64,000 nt of DNA from positions 3,505,001 to 3,569,000 of the forward strand of contig NZ_CP034766.1 of NCBI RefSeq assembly GCF_004006015.1. The letters run 5' to 3'. Below the pieces are notes generated by a model. That model saw nothing but the letters and a program-made list of their open reading frames with translations. It had not been told where the DNA came from and did not search any database. This document shows, in pieces, positions 14,935 through 23,113 of the stretch. Position numbers and translations under genes: made by a program. This stretch comes from Rhodococcus sp. X156. Its GTDB lineage: Bacteria > Actinomycetota > Actinomycetes > Mycobacteriales > Mycobacteriaceae. Position 1 is the first letter of the stretch; every line of letters begins with the position of its first letter.

Positions 14935-16359
14935 CTACAGGGGCGGGTGGCGGTCAGCCCACGGCTGGGCCTGCTCCAGCTGGGCGGCCAGGCGCACCAG
15001 CACGTCCTCGCGCCCGTAGGCACCGGCCAGCTGCACCCCGACGGGCAGGCCGCCCGCGGTCCAGTGCAGCGGCAGCGAGATGGCCGGCTGGCCGGTGATG
15101 TTGAGCTGCGGGGTGTACTGCAGCAGCTGCACCGTGCGCTCGAGGCGCTGCTCCGGGTGGGTGAGCCAGCCGATCTCCGGCGGGACACCGTTGAGCACCG
15201 GGCTGAGCAGCACGTCGAAGCCGTCCTCCGCCCACCAGGTGGCCATCCGGCGCTGGTAGCGGTTGATCCACCGAGTGGTGGCCAGCAGCTGCGCGGCGGT
15301 GATCGCCCGGCCACCGGTGACGCTGCCCGCGGTGACCGGCTCCAGCAGGGTGTCCACCGAGGTGCCCAGCACCTCCGCCCACCGGTCAGCCTCGGCCGCC
15401 ATCGAGCTGGAGACGACGGCTCCGTAGTGCGCCCACAGGTCGGTGTCGCCCATCGCCGCCGGGTGCGACACCTCGACGTGGTGGCCCAGCTCGGCCAGCA
15501 GCTTCGCGGTGGCGTTCACCGCGGCCGCGGCGTCGGGGTCAGCGGACGCCCCGGCCATCGCGGGGTGGTCGAGCACGCCGATGCGCAGCCGACCCGGGTC
15601 GGCGCCCACCTCCGCGGCGAGGGGACGGGCCAGCGGCGGCGCCGGGTACGGATCACCCGGCTCGGCGCCGGACATCACGTCCAGCAGCGCGGCGGTGTCA
15701 CGGACCGTGCGGCTGAGCACGCCGTGGGCGGACAGCCCCATCCAGCCCTCCCCGGCGTCGGGGGCCATGCTCACTCGCGCGCGGGTGGGCTTGAGTCCGA
15801 CCAGGCCGCACTCGCTGGCCGGGATCCGGATGGAGCCGCCGCCGTCGCTGCCGTGCGCCACCGGCACCATGCCCGCCGCGACCACCGCGGCCGCCCCGCC
15901 AGAGGAGCCGCCCGTGGAGCGGGCGGTGTCCCAGGGGTTGCGGGTGGGTCCGGTGGCCAGCGGCTCGGTGGTGATGGCGCCGGCGAGCTCCGGGGTGGTG
16001 GTCTTGCCCAGGATGACGAACCCGGCGCGCTTCAGCCGGGCGACGAAGGCGCTGTCGTGGTCGCTGCGCCAGTCCCGCTCCCGCAGGAAGCTGGTGCCGG
16101 CGTAGAGCGGGTCACCGGTGGAGTGCGCGGCGATGTCCTTGAGCAGCAGGGGAACGCCGCGGAACGGGCCGTCGGGCAGGTCGGCAGAGGCCTCCGCGCG
16201 GGCCTGCTCGAAGCGCTCGGAGACCACCGCGTTCACCTGCGGGTCGAGGCGCTCGATGCGCTCGATGGCGGCGTCCACCAGCTCCAGCGGGGTGAGCTCC
16301 CCGTCGGCCACCAGCTGAGCCTGGCCGTGGGCGTCGGTCCAGCGCAGGGCGTCGGTCAT
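14935..16359 (-). CDS. amidase signature family hydrolase
   Basis: 474 residues. The Ser-cisSer-Lys triad is visible: Lys74 in PLLLKDIAAH, and the two serines in the signature STGGSSGGAAAVVAAG and HGSDGGGSIRIPA. The central region holds the family's VGLKPTRARVS. It hydrolyses an amide to acid and ammonia; members include nylon-oligomer and peptide amidases, fatty-acid amide hydrolases and GatA, but the lack of GatB/GatC neighbours and the sequence argue against GatCAB. ATG 16359 follows GGGAGGAC by about 3 to 8 bases. It reads in the same direction as the acyl-CoA synthetase, 56 bases ahead of it, so the amide-derived acid could be activated next door; this link is inference. Confidence 0.88.
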   Translation of the reverse strand: MTDALRWTDAHGQAQLVADGELTPLELVDAAIERIERLDPQVNAVVSERFEQARAEASADLPDGPFRGVPLLLKDIAAHSTGDPLYAGTSFLRERDWRSDHDSAFVARLKRAGFVILGKTTTPELAGAITTEPLATGPTRNPWDTARSTGGSSGGAAAVVAAGMVPVAHGSDGGGSIRIPASECGLVGLKPTRARVSMAPDAGEGWMGLSAHGVLSRTVRDTAALLDVMSGAEPGDPYPAPPLARPLAAEVGADPGRLRIGVLDHPAMAGASADPDAAAAVNATAKLLAELGHHVEVSHPAAMGDTDLWAHYGAVVSSSMAAEADRWAEVLGTSVDTLLEPVTAGSVTGGRAITAAQLLATTRWINRYQRRMATWWAEDGFDVLLSPVLNGVPPEIGWLTHPEQRLERTVQLLQYTPQLNITGQPAISLPLHWTAGGLPVGVQLAGAYGREDVLVRLAAQLEQAQPWADRHPPL

Positions 16360-16467
16360 CGGGTCCTCCCGGACAGCACGGGGTGCACTCCTGGCGCGCC
16401 CCTGGGTGATGGCCAGCAGTAGAACCCGCAGCCGAGCCACAGCGGGGTGTGATCCCGAACACTGAGA

Positions 16468-16513
16468 CAGGTGAGTGGGGCGGCGCTGGCACCGGCGCCG
16501 CCCCACTCACCTG
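16468..16513 (-). terminator. perfect 19-base inverted repeat downstream of the substrate-binding protein gene
   Basis: Arms at 16468-16486 and 16495-16513 pair perfectly (CAGGTGAGTGGGGCGGCGC and its complement) around an 8-base loop. It lies six bases past the stop of the gene ending at 16519, in its direction of transcription. There is no T-tract, as is usual in high-GC actinobacteria. Confidence 0.75.
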
Positions 16514-16518
16514 CGCGA

Positions 16519-17925
16519 TCAGCCTTGCGGCTTGATCACGTCGGGGGTGAGGAAGGTGGTCGCGATGCGCTCGGCGTTGAGCTTGGTGCCCCAGGCCGCC
16601 TCCGGGACCTTGCCCAGGTAGGTGTCCTTGCACTCGAACTCACCCAGCTTGGCGGGCACCACCTGCTTCCAGGACGCCCCGTCGAGCTTGAGCAGCACGC
16701 CGCACTTGGTGGGGATGTTGGCCCCCGGGTCGGTGGGCGCGTTGAGCCCGCCGGCGGTCCACTCGTGCACGGTGGCGAGCTTGTTGATCACGCACTGCCG
16801 GGTGAGGTCGGAGCCACACTCCTTGGCGGCGTTGGCCCACAGCAGGAACGACGAGGTGGCCTGCATGCTGAGCAGGGACGGGTCGGCGCTGCCGGCCTTC
16901 ATGATGTCCAGGTAGTCCTGCACCGCGGGTACGGCCGAGGCGTTCTCCAGGGGCTGGAAGGCGCTGGGTGCGTGGAGGTTGTCCGCGATGCCGCCGTTGG
17001 CGCCGTTCCACTTGGCGAACTCGGTGGTGTAGCCGTTGGCCACCATCATGTAGTCGGTCTGCACTCCGGCCTGCTTCATCGCGGTGAGGAAGTTGAAGAC
17101 CGGGACGTCCGGGCTGGTGGCGACCCAGACCATCTTCGCGCCGCAGTCCTTGAACTTCTGCGCGAACGGCGCGTAGTTGGCCTCGCCCTGCATGTTCACC
17201 GTGACGCCGCAGTCGATGACGTTGAAGCCGGCGTCCTTGATCAGCGGCAGGCTCTTGGTGACGTTGGTGGCCGCCGCCGGGTTGTTGGAGTTCATCACCG
17301 AGAACGCGCCCCTGGTCTCGGGCTTGAGCGCGGCGAGCTGGTTGTAGATCGCGGCCGGGTTGAGGTCCACCGGGTTGGGCAGCGCCTGGTACATCATCGG
17401 GGCGTTGGCGAAGTTGGCCCCGACGGCGAAGGCGGGCACCGCGGGGAGCGTGCAGCCGATGCGGGTCTGCTCCGCGCCGTCGTCGCCGGCGAAGCCCTCC
17501 CCGACGAGCATGAAGTCGCTCTTGCACGCCTGCTGCATCACCGTGTTGACCTTGGTGATCGCCGCGTCGTAGTTGGTGCCCTTGATCTGGCGGCCGTTGA
17601 TGCCGCCCTGGTCGTTGCACCACTTGATCATCGCGGTGACGCCGTCGCCGACGTCCTTGTTCAGCCCGGGGCTTCCGGCGAAGCCGCGGTCGTCGCCGTA
17701 ACCGATGCTGATGGCGCTGTCGGTGACGCCCTGGTCGGTGGAGCCCTTGGCGTCACCGTTGCCGCACGGCGAGTCCATGGTGCCGAACTTGGTGGCCGCG
17801 CCTGCGGATGCGCTGGCGCTGGGGGCCGCGCCCGCTGGGTCCTCGGCGCGGTCGCTGCTACACCCCGCGACGGCGATCAAGAGTGCGAAACCAGCTGCCC
17901 CCAGCTTGATGGTGGATCTGTGCAC
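16519..17925 (-). CDS. ABC-type branched-chain-amino-acid-like substrate-binding lipoprotein
   Basis: 468 residues. A signal peptide ends in the lipobox AVAGC (Cys near 22), then a disordered Ala/Ser/Pro linker, then a type I periplasmic-binding fold (about 70-430) of the Peripla_BP_6/LivJ kind: IGYGDDRGFAG, NDQGGINGRQI and VGEGFAGDDG are typical strands. It would bind an amino acid, amide or short acid outside the membrane. The GTG at 17925 has GGGGGAG about 5 bases upstream. No permease or ATPase gene is adjacent, so it is an orphan receptor. It precedes the amidase gene on the same strand but the strong hairpin at 16468-16513 probably separates them. Confidence 0.88.
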   Translation of the reverse strand: MHRSTIKLGAAGFALLIAVAGCSSDRAEDPAGAAPSASASAGAATKFGTMDSPCGNGDAKGSTDQGVTDSAISIGYGDDRGFAGSPGLNKDVGDGVTAMIKWCNDQGGINGRQIKGTNYDAAITKVNTVMQQACKSDFMLVGEGFAGDDGAEQTRIGCTLPAVPAFAVGANFANAPMMYQALPNPVDLNPAAIYNQLAALKPETRGAFSVMNSNNPAAATNVTKSLPLIKDAGFNVIDCGVTVNMQGEANYAPFAQKFKDCGAKMVWVATSPDVPVFNFLTAMKQAGVQTDYMMVANGYTTEFAKWNGANGGIADNLHAPSAFQPLENASAVPAVQDYLDIMKAGSADPSLLSMQATSSFLLWANAAKECGSDLTRQCVINKLATVHEWTAGGLNAPTDPGANIPTKCGVLLKLDGASWKQVVPAKLGEFECKDTYLGKVPEAAWGTKLNAERIATTFLTPDVIKPQG

Positions 17926-18043
17926 AGCGTCTCCCCCGGTCTGCGGGCTCGAGCAGCCCGTGTGACGCAGGACACTATGGGCCGGTCGGACTCCCGTCCA
18001 GACATGTGTTCACGACGTGGGAGCGGTGGAGTCGTGGCGCTCC

Positions 18044-19489
18044 TCAGGCGGGAGCGGCCGCGGTGCGCTCCTCGTCCTGGAGCAGTGCCGCGGTGCGTGC
18101 CGCAGTGCGCAGCGACCACTTGTTGGTGCTGAGCCCGCCCACCACGAACACCGCGGCGCCACCGGCCACCACCACCCACCAGGCGGCACGGCTGGCGTCC
18201 GGAAAACCGGTGCCCACCGCGGCCCCGGCCAGTCCCGCGCTGAGCAGCGACCCGACCACCGCCACCCCCAGCGCGGTCCCCACCTGGCGACTGGTGGAGG
18301 CCACCGCTGCGGCCACCCCGGCCTGGGCTCGGGGCATGCCCGCCATGGCCGTGTTGGTGATGGGGGCGTTGACCAGGCCGAAACCGGCGCCGAAGACCAC
18401 CAGGCTGGCGATCACCCACACCATCGGGGTCTCGGCGCCGACGTCGACGAGCATCAGCCCGCCCGCGCACATCGCCGCCCCGGCGAGCAGCAGCGGCACC
18501 CGTGGCCCGCGGGAGCCGACGATGCGGCCCGACAACGGGGCCAGGAAGAAGGTCATGACCGCCAGCGGCAGGATGCACAGCCCGGCTCGCAGCGCCGAGA
18601 GCCCGCGGGCCTCCTGCAGGTACAGGGTGCCCAGGAAGAGCAGCCCGGCAAACGCCCCGAAGGCGCTGACCGCGATGACGGTGGCGCCGGAGAACGGGGC
18701 GCTGCGGAAGAAGCGCAGCTCCACCAGCGGATCGGCACGCCGCGGCTCGTAGCGCAGCAGCGCCACCAGGGCCGCCACCGCCACCCCCAGCAGCACCAGC
18801 GTGCGCCAGGAGCCCCACCCCACCCGGGGCGCCTCGATGATGGCGTAGGTGAGGCTGGCCAGCAGCACGATCACCAGCGCCTGCCCCACCAGGTCCGCCC
18901 GGCGCGGGCGGGGCGCCTTGGACTCGGGGACGTAGCGCCAGGCCAGGCCGAGCGCGAGGATGCCCAGCGGGATGTTCACCCAGAAGATCGATGGCCAGCC
19001 TGCCGTCTCGATGAGCACGCCGCCGAGCACCGGGCCCACCCCCAGGCTGATGCCGACCACCCCGCCCCACACCCCGATGGCTTGCGCGCGCTCGCGCGGA
19101 TCGGTGAAGACGTTGGTGATGATGGACATGGCAACCGGGTTGAGCATCGATCCACCGATGGCCTGCACCATGCGGAAGGCCACTAGCCAGCCCAGGCTCG
19201 GGGCGATGCTGCACAGCGCCGAGCCGGCGGTGAACAGCACCAGCCCCAGCTGGAAGACGCGGCGGCGGCCGAAGCGGTCGGCCATGGAGCCGGACAGCAT
19301 GAGCAGGCTCGCCAGCACCAGGATGTAGGCGTCCACGGTCCACTGCAGACCGGACAGGGAGGCGCCCAGGTCGGCGCCGATGGACGGCAGCGCCACGTTG
19401 ACGATGGTGTTGTCCATGCCCACGATCAGCAGGCTCATGCAGCAGATCGCCAGCACCAGCAACCGGCGTCCGCGGCTCAGCTCAGGCAT
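18044..19489 (-). CDS. MFS transporter, DHA2 (14-TMS) drug exporter family
   Basis: 481 residues with about 14 hydrophobic helices. Motif D1 appears as MDNTIVNVALPSIGADL in helix 1, motif A as GSMADRFGRRRVF between helices 2 and 3, and motif C as GVGPVLGGVLIE in helix 5. These identify a proton-driven drug:H+ antiporter of the EmrB/QacA type. The ATG at 19489 lies 10 bases after the stop of a TetR-family gene on the same strand, so it is probably co-transcribed with and controlled by that regulator. The cytoplasmic C-tail is short and charged. Exported compound unknown. Confidence 0.92.
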   Translation of the reverse strand: MPELSRGRRLLVLAICCMSLLIVGMDNTIVNVALPSIGADLGASLSGLQWTVDAYILVLASLLMLSGSMADRFGRRRVFQLGLVLFTAGSALCSIAPSLGWLVAFRMVQAIGGSMLNPVAMSIITNVFTDPRERAQAIGVWGGVVGISLGVGPVLGGVLIETAGWPSIFWVNIPLGILALGLAWRYVPESKAPRPRRADLVGQALVIVLLASLTYAIIEAPRVGWGSWRTLVLLGVAVAALVALLRYEPRRADPLVELRFFRSAPFSGATVIAVSAFGAFAGLLFLGTLYLQEARGLSALRAGLCILPLAVMTFFLAPLSGRIVGSRGPRVPLLLAGAAMCAGGLMLVDVGAETPMVWVIASLVVFGAGFGLVNAPITNTAMAGMPRAQAGVAAAVASTSRQVGTALGVAVVGSLLSAGLAGAAVGTGFPDASRAAWWVVVAGGAAVFVVGGLSTNKWSLRTAARTAALLQDEERTAAAPA

Positions 19490-19499
19490 TGCACCGATG

Positions 19500-20138
19500 C
19501 TAGTTCTGTTGCCCGGGCGCAGCCTGCAGTGCAGCCACGCCGGTGTCGACCAGGTCGTCCACCAGGTGCTGGAAGCTGGCGTGCAGCTGCGGCAGGCCGG
19601 CCAGCTGACGCTGCTCGTGGGCGGCCAGCGCGCTGGGCAGCATCCCGAGCACCAGGTACACACGGGCCCGGGCCGCCTCCGGCGACAGCTGGGGCAGGCT
19701 CAGGGCCAGGCGCCGGGCCACCTCCAGGAGCGCGTCGGTCACCTCCCGCAGGTCCGCGTCGGTGAAGTTGGTGACGGGTGCGGCACTGGCGATGAACTGT
19801 GCGTAGTGCCCTTCCGGTGCGGACTCCAGGAACTCCGCCAGCGGCACCAGGTAGGCGCGCACCAGGGCGCGGACGTCGGAGCCCTGGCCCTGCCGGTCGA
19901 GCTCGTCGAGCACCTCCTGGCGGGCGAGGTTGATGTCGCGCATGCGGTAGGCGAACACCGCGTGCACCAGGCCCTCGCGGCTGCCGAAGTGGTACTGCAC
20001 CGCGGAGTTGTTGCGCTGGCCCGCCGCCGCGGCAACCTCGCGCATGGACACTCCGTGCAGCCCGCGCTCGGCGAAGAGTCGCTCGGCCGCCTCCACCATC
20101 TGCTGCCGCGCGCCCCCTGCCCTGCCCGGTTCGCTCAT
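19500..20138 (-). CDS. TetR-family transcriptional regulator
   Basis: 212 residues. The N-terminal helix-turn-helix reads MVEAAERLFAERGLHGVSMR then VAAAAGQRNNSAVQYHFGS (about 14-52), a TetR DNA-binding domain with the usual YHFGSREGL; the rest is a ligand-binding helical bundle. ATG at 20138 (MSEPGRAGG) is preferred to a GTG at 20153. It is followed 10 bases later by the DHA2 exporter, the commonest target type. It could also bind the palindrome in the promoter of the TauD-family gene 980 bases away (21120-21134); that is inference from position. The gap to the upstream TauD gene is 33 bases, so it might also be read from that promoter. Confidence 0.9.
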   Translation of the reverse strand: MSEPGRAGGARQQMVEAAERLFAERGLHGVSMREVAAAAGQRNNSAVQYHFGSREGLVHAVFAYRMRDINLARQEVLDELDRQGQGSDVRALVRAYLVPLAEFLESAPEGHYAQFIASAAPVTNFTDADLREVTDALLEVARRLALSLPQLSPEAARARVYLVLGMLPSALAAHEQRQLAGLPQLHASFQHLVDDLVDTGVAALQAAPGQQN

Positions 20139-20171
20139 CCGTGCAGCATGCACGGCCGGCTCTGGCCAGCC

Positions 20172-21107
20172 TCAGCCGGCAACGCCCACGGGCCGGTCGC
20201 CGATGATGGAGATCCGCTCCATCACCCGGCGGGCCGGGAAGTAGTCGCTGGCGGCGTAGTGCTGGCAGGCCCGGTTGTCCCAGAAGGCGATGGTGTTGGG
20301 CTCCCACCGCAGGCGGCACTGCAGCTCCGGACGCTGGACGTGGCGGTAGAGCGTCGTGAGCAGCTCGTTCGACTCGGCCGGATCCATGCCCACGATGTGC
20401 TGGGTGAACAGCATGTTGACGAACAGGCACTTGCGTCCGGTCTCCGGGTGCACGCGGACCACGGGGTGGTGCACCGCGGGGAATTGCGGCCGCAGCGCCT
20501 CCACCGCCTCGGCCGGCATGGAGCGGCCGAAGGAGCTGATCCAGTCGTGCTCAGCCACCAGGGGGTCGATCCTGGCCTTGAGGTCGGCGGGCAGCAGGTC
20601 GTAGGCGGCGCCGGTGTCGGCCCACAGGGTGTCGCCGCCGACGGGGGGCACCTCCACCGCGCGCAGCACGGCGCCGAGTGAGGGCGTGGCGTGCCAGGTG
20701 ATGTCGTGGTGCCAGTTGTTCTCCGTGCCCGCGGTCTCGGCGTCCTTGGCCAGGGTGACGACGTCCACGTCGGTCTGGCCGGGCTGGATGTACTTGAAGA
20801 ACGGGTGCTGCTCCAGCTCGCCCCACTGCTCGGCGAAGGCCCGGTGATCGGCGCGGTCGATGTCCTGGTCGCGGAACACCAGCACCTTCCACTCCAGCAG
20901 GGCACGGCGAAGCTCGGCGAGCAGCTCGTCGTCCAGGCCGCCGGTGAGCCGGACGCCACCGATCTCGGCGCCGATGGTGGGGGTCATCGGGCGCACGGTG
21001 AAGCGCTCGTAGGGGCGGTCGTCGAAGGCCTCCGGCACGCGGGGGGCGATCAGCGGGCCGTACGCGGCGAGGACGTCCGTGGGCCCGGGATAGATGAGTG
21101 TCTCCAT
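20172..21107 (-). CDS. TauD/TfdA-family Fe(II)/2-oxoglutarate dioxygenase
   Basis: 311 residues. Iron ligands are the HxD of NNWHHDITWHATP (about 130) and the distal His in NRACQHYAASDYFP (about 290), with the 2-oxoglutarate Arg in PARRVMERISI. The core begins at about residue 38 (VRPMTPTIGAEIGGVRL), preceded by an unusual tail. Substrates of this family include taurine, alkylsulfates and phenoxyacetates; none can be assigned. A good sigma-70-type promoter sits so close that the ATG at 21107 would be at or near the transcript's first base, and no Shine-Dalgarno is seen, so translation is probably leaderless. It leads a same-strand run with the TetR and exporter genes. Confidence 0.9.
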   Translation of the reverse strand: METLIYPGPTDVLAAYGPLIAPRVPEAFDDRPYERFTVRPMTPTIGAEIGGVRLTGGLDDELLAELRRALLEWKVLVFRDQDIDRADHRAFAEQWGELEQHPFFKYIQPGQTDVDVVTLAKDAETAGTENNWHHDITWHATPSLGAVLRAVEVPPVGGDTLWADTGAAYDLLPADLKARIDPLVAEHDWISSFGRSMPAEAVEALRPQFPAVHHPVVRVHPETGRKCLFVNMLFTQHIVGMDPAESNELLTTLYRHVQRPELQCRLRWEPNTIAFWDNRACQHYAASDYFPARRVMERISIIGDRPVGVAG

Positions 21108-21115
21108 GTCCGGAC

Positions 21116-21143
21116 GCTATAAGTCAGTGTCTTACTACGTCAA
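21116..21143 (-). promoter_or_regulatory. promoter with embedded palindromic operator for the TauD-family gene
   Basis: On the minus strand, TTGACG (21138-21143) and TATAGC (21116-21121) are separated by 16 bases. The spacer is filled by the near-palindrome TAAGACACTGACTTA (21120-21134 on the plus strand), which has one mismatched pair. The predicted transcript start is about 21109, next to the ATG at 21107. Confidence 0.7.
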
Positions 21144-21207
21144 GAGCTGCTGCACCACGGGTCGCATCCGGGTGCGATGCTGGGAGGGCGCGAAGGGAGG
21201 CAGACCT

Positions 21208-21660
21208 GTGACCAGCCAGGACCAAGTGGTGGTGCCCCGCCGAGGCAGTGAGCCCTCGCGGGTGCGACCGGCCGCGCCGCTGACGGCCAAGATGTCGGCG
21301 CTGGCGCGCCGCGACACCGCGCCCGAGCTGGCGCTGCGGCGGGAGCTGCACCGCCGCGGGCTGCGCTACCGCCTACAGGTCAAGGTGCCCGGCAACCGCC
21401 GCCGCACCATCGACATCGCGTTCACGCGCGCGAAGGTGGCAGTGTTCGTGGACGGCTGTTTCTGGCACGGCTGCCCGGTTCATGCGACCAAGCCCATGGC
21501 CAACAGCGACTGGTGGCGCTGGAAGATCGAGGGCAACCAGGCGCGCGACGAGAACACCACGCAGCTGCTCGAGGACGCGGGGTGGAGCGTGCTCCGCATC
21601 TGGGAGCACGAGAGCGCTGACGCAGCCGCCGACCAGGTGGTCCGGGCGCTCGGGCGGTGA
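21208..21660 (+). CDS. vsr: very short patch repair endonuclease
   Basis: 150 residues. Vsr motifs are clear: MSALARRDTAPELALRRELH, RRTIDIAFTRAKVAVFVDGCFWHGCP (catalytic Asp in IDIAF; zinc-site Cys/His in the GCFWHGCP block), then NSDWWRWKIEGNQARD and SVLRIWEHE. The enzyme nicks 5' of a T:G mismatch produced by 5-methylcytosine deamination, so it protects methylated sites from mutation. The GTG at 21208 has GGGAGG 7 bases upstream. It converges on the C5-cytosine methyltransferase gene, ending 7 bases from that gene's stop, and is the repair arm of the same restriction-modification system. An N-terminal extension of about 25 residues precedes the conserved core. Confidence 0.93.
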   Translation: MTSQDQVVVPRRGSEPSRVRPAAPLTAKMSALARRDTAPELALRRELHRRGLRYRLQVKVPGNRRRTIDIAFTRAKVAVFVDGCFWHGCPVHATKPMANSDWWRWKIEGNQARDENTTQLLEDAGWSVLRIWEHESADAAADQVVRALGR

Positions 21661-21667
21661 CTTTGCG

Positions 21668-23053
21668 TCAGCCGGCGAGCGCGACCGGGGTTCGCGCCCC
21701 TGGACGACCCAGCTCGGCCAGCACCTCTTCCTTCTCCAGCGCCACATCGGGGTTCAGCGGCGCAGCATCGACAGCAGCCACCAGGCCAGCCGCGTTCTGT
21801 GCGATGACGTCCCGGTCGCGCAGAACCTGCTCCCGCAGCACGTGGTAGGCGACGGCGACGTTCACGCCGTTGCCCAGCTGCTTGTAGGTCAGCGCCTCAC
21901 GCTGCTCGCCAAAGGTGAAGTCCTCCGGCAGGCCCTGCAGGCGCGCCGCCTCGCGCGGGGTGAGCCGGCGCTTGTGCGCGCCCAGGATGCTGGTCTGGGT
22001 GATGGCCACCAGCGCGGGTGTGTAGGTCGGCTGCTTGGCCCGGATGCCGGAGGGGCGGAAGTGCATCACCGTCTCCCAGAGCGACGGGGCGTCCTTCGCC
22101 TGCCACTCGAGCTTGCGGCGCGACGCCGGGAAGTGCGCGAGCCCGTTCCAGCGGCTCAGCCACTCGTCGATCGCCTGCCGGTGCGTGGTGTAGAGCAGGG
22201 CGTTCTTGTGCAGGAAGTTCTTCTTCCAGTCCGGAGTGCCAACGGGGATGCGCAGGTGGTCCAGGGGCGTGAAGTGATCGGCCCACACCGGAAATCCCGG
22301 GAGCTGGCGGACACCGTCGCGCCGCAGGGTGGCCACGAAGTCGTCCCAGGCGTTGATCCACTCGACCTCGTCGCCGTTCAAGGCGTAGCGCTCGCGTCCG
22401 TCGACCTCCGACTCGGCGGTGAGCGGCAGGTGCTGCTCCAGCGACCACGACTGCGGGTCCCACGAGTCGACGGGACCGCGCGTCACCACCGGGAGCGGGT
22501 CGATCTTGGCCGCCTCCGACCCGGCCAGCGTCGCGACGATGAAGACGCGCTCGCGGATCTGTGGGCGCCCGCCCCGCTCTGGCGGCAGCAGGTGGGGGGA
22601 GAACACCGCGGGCTGGCTGGAGACCTGGTAGCCGAGCTCGCGGAGGCTGGCGATGATCACCTCCCACTCGTGGCGGTGGCGCGGTCCGGCGATGTTGCGC
22701 ACGTTCTCCAGCAGGACCACTGCCGGTCGGCGCTCCTCCAGCACCCGCAGGATGTTCCAGAACAGGGTGCCGCGCGCCTCGTCCATGCCCCGCTGGAAGC
22801 CTGACTTGCTGAACGGCTGGCACGGGAAGCCAGCGGCGAGCACGTCGTGCTCGGGGACGTCCATCCGGTCGGTCGTCGCGTCCACGATGTCGCACAGCGG
22901 GTCCATGCTCCAGTTGCGCTCGTACACCGCAGCGGCGTGCCGGTCGATCTCGGAGGCGAAGACACACGTACCACCCATGGCGGTGAGCGCGGCATGGAAG
23001 CCCCCGATGCCCGCAAAGAGGTCCACGAAGGTGAAGCCGGGTGCCGCAGTCAT
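21668..23053 (-). CDS. C5-cytosine DNA methyltransferase
   Basis: 461 residues. Motif I is FVDLFAGIGGFHAAL (about 8-22) and motif IV is AGFPCQPFSKSG with catalytic Cys near 78. Motif VI is VVLLENVRNI (ENV) and motif VIII is RPQIRERVFIVA. The variable target-recognition part runs from about 200 to 370, then motifs IX-X follow (LTPREAARLQGLPEDF, YKQLGNGVNVAVAYHV). It transfers a methyl group from AdoMet to C5 of cytosine; the site recognised cannot be read from sequence. It follows the probable restriction endonuclease by 60 bases on the same strand and converges on vsr. No Shine-Dalgarno is visible before ATG 23053. Confidence 0.93.
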   Translation of the reverse strand: MTAAPGFTFVDLFAGIGGFHAALTAMGGTCVFASEIDRHAAAVYERNWSMDPLCDIVDATTDRMDVPEHDVLAAGFPCQPFSKSGFQRGMDEARGTLFWNILRVLEERRPAVVLLENVRNIAGPRHRHEWEVIIASLRELGYQVSSQPAVFSPHLLPPERGGRPQIRERVFIVATLAGSEAAKIDPLPVVTRGPVDSWDPQSWSLEQHLPLTAESEVDGRERYALNGDEVEWINAWDDFVATLRRDGVRQLPGFPVWADHFTPLDHLRIPVGTPDWKKNFLHKNALLYTTHRQAIDEWLSRWNGLAHFPASRRKLEWQAKDAPSLWETVMHFRPSGIRAKQPTYTPALVAITQTSILGAHKRRLTPREAARLQGLPEDFTFGEQREALTYKQLGNGVNVAVAYHVLREQVLRDRDVIAQNAAGLVAAVDAAPLNPDVALEKEEVLAELGRPGARTPVALAG

Positions 23054-23113
23054 GGAAGGAGCTTAGAACGTGCGTTCGAGCTTGGCAAGCTGCAGCACGG
23101 CGAGTCGGCAACC

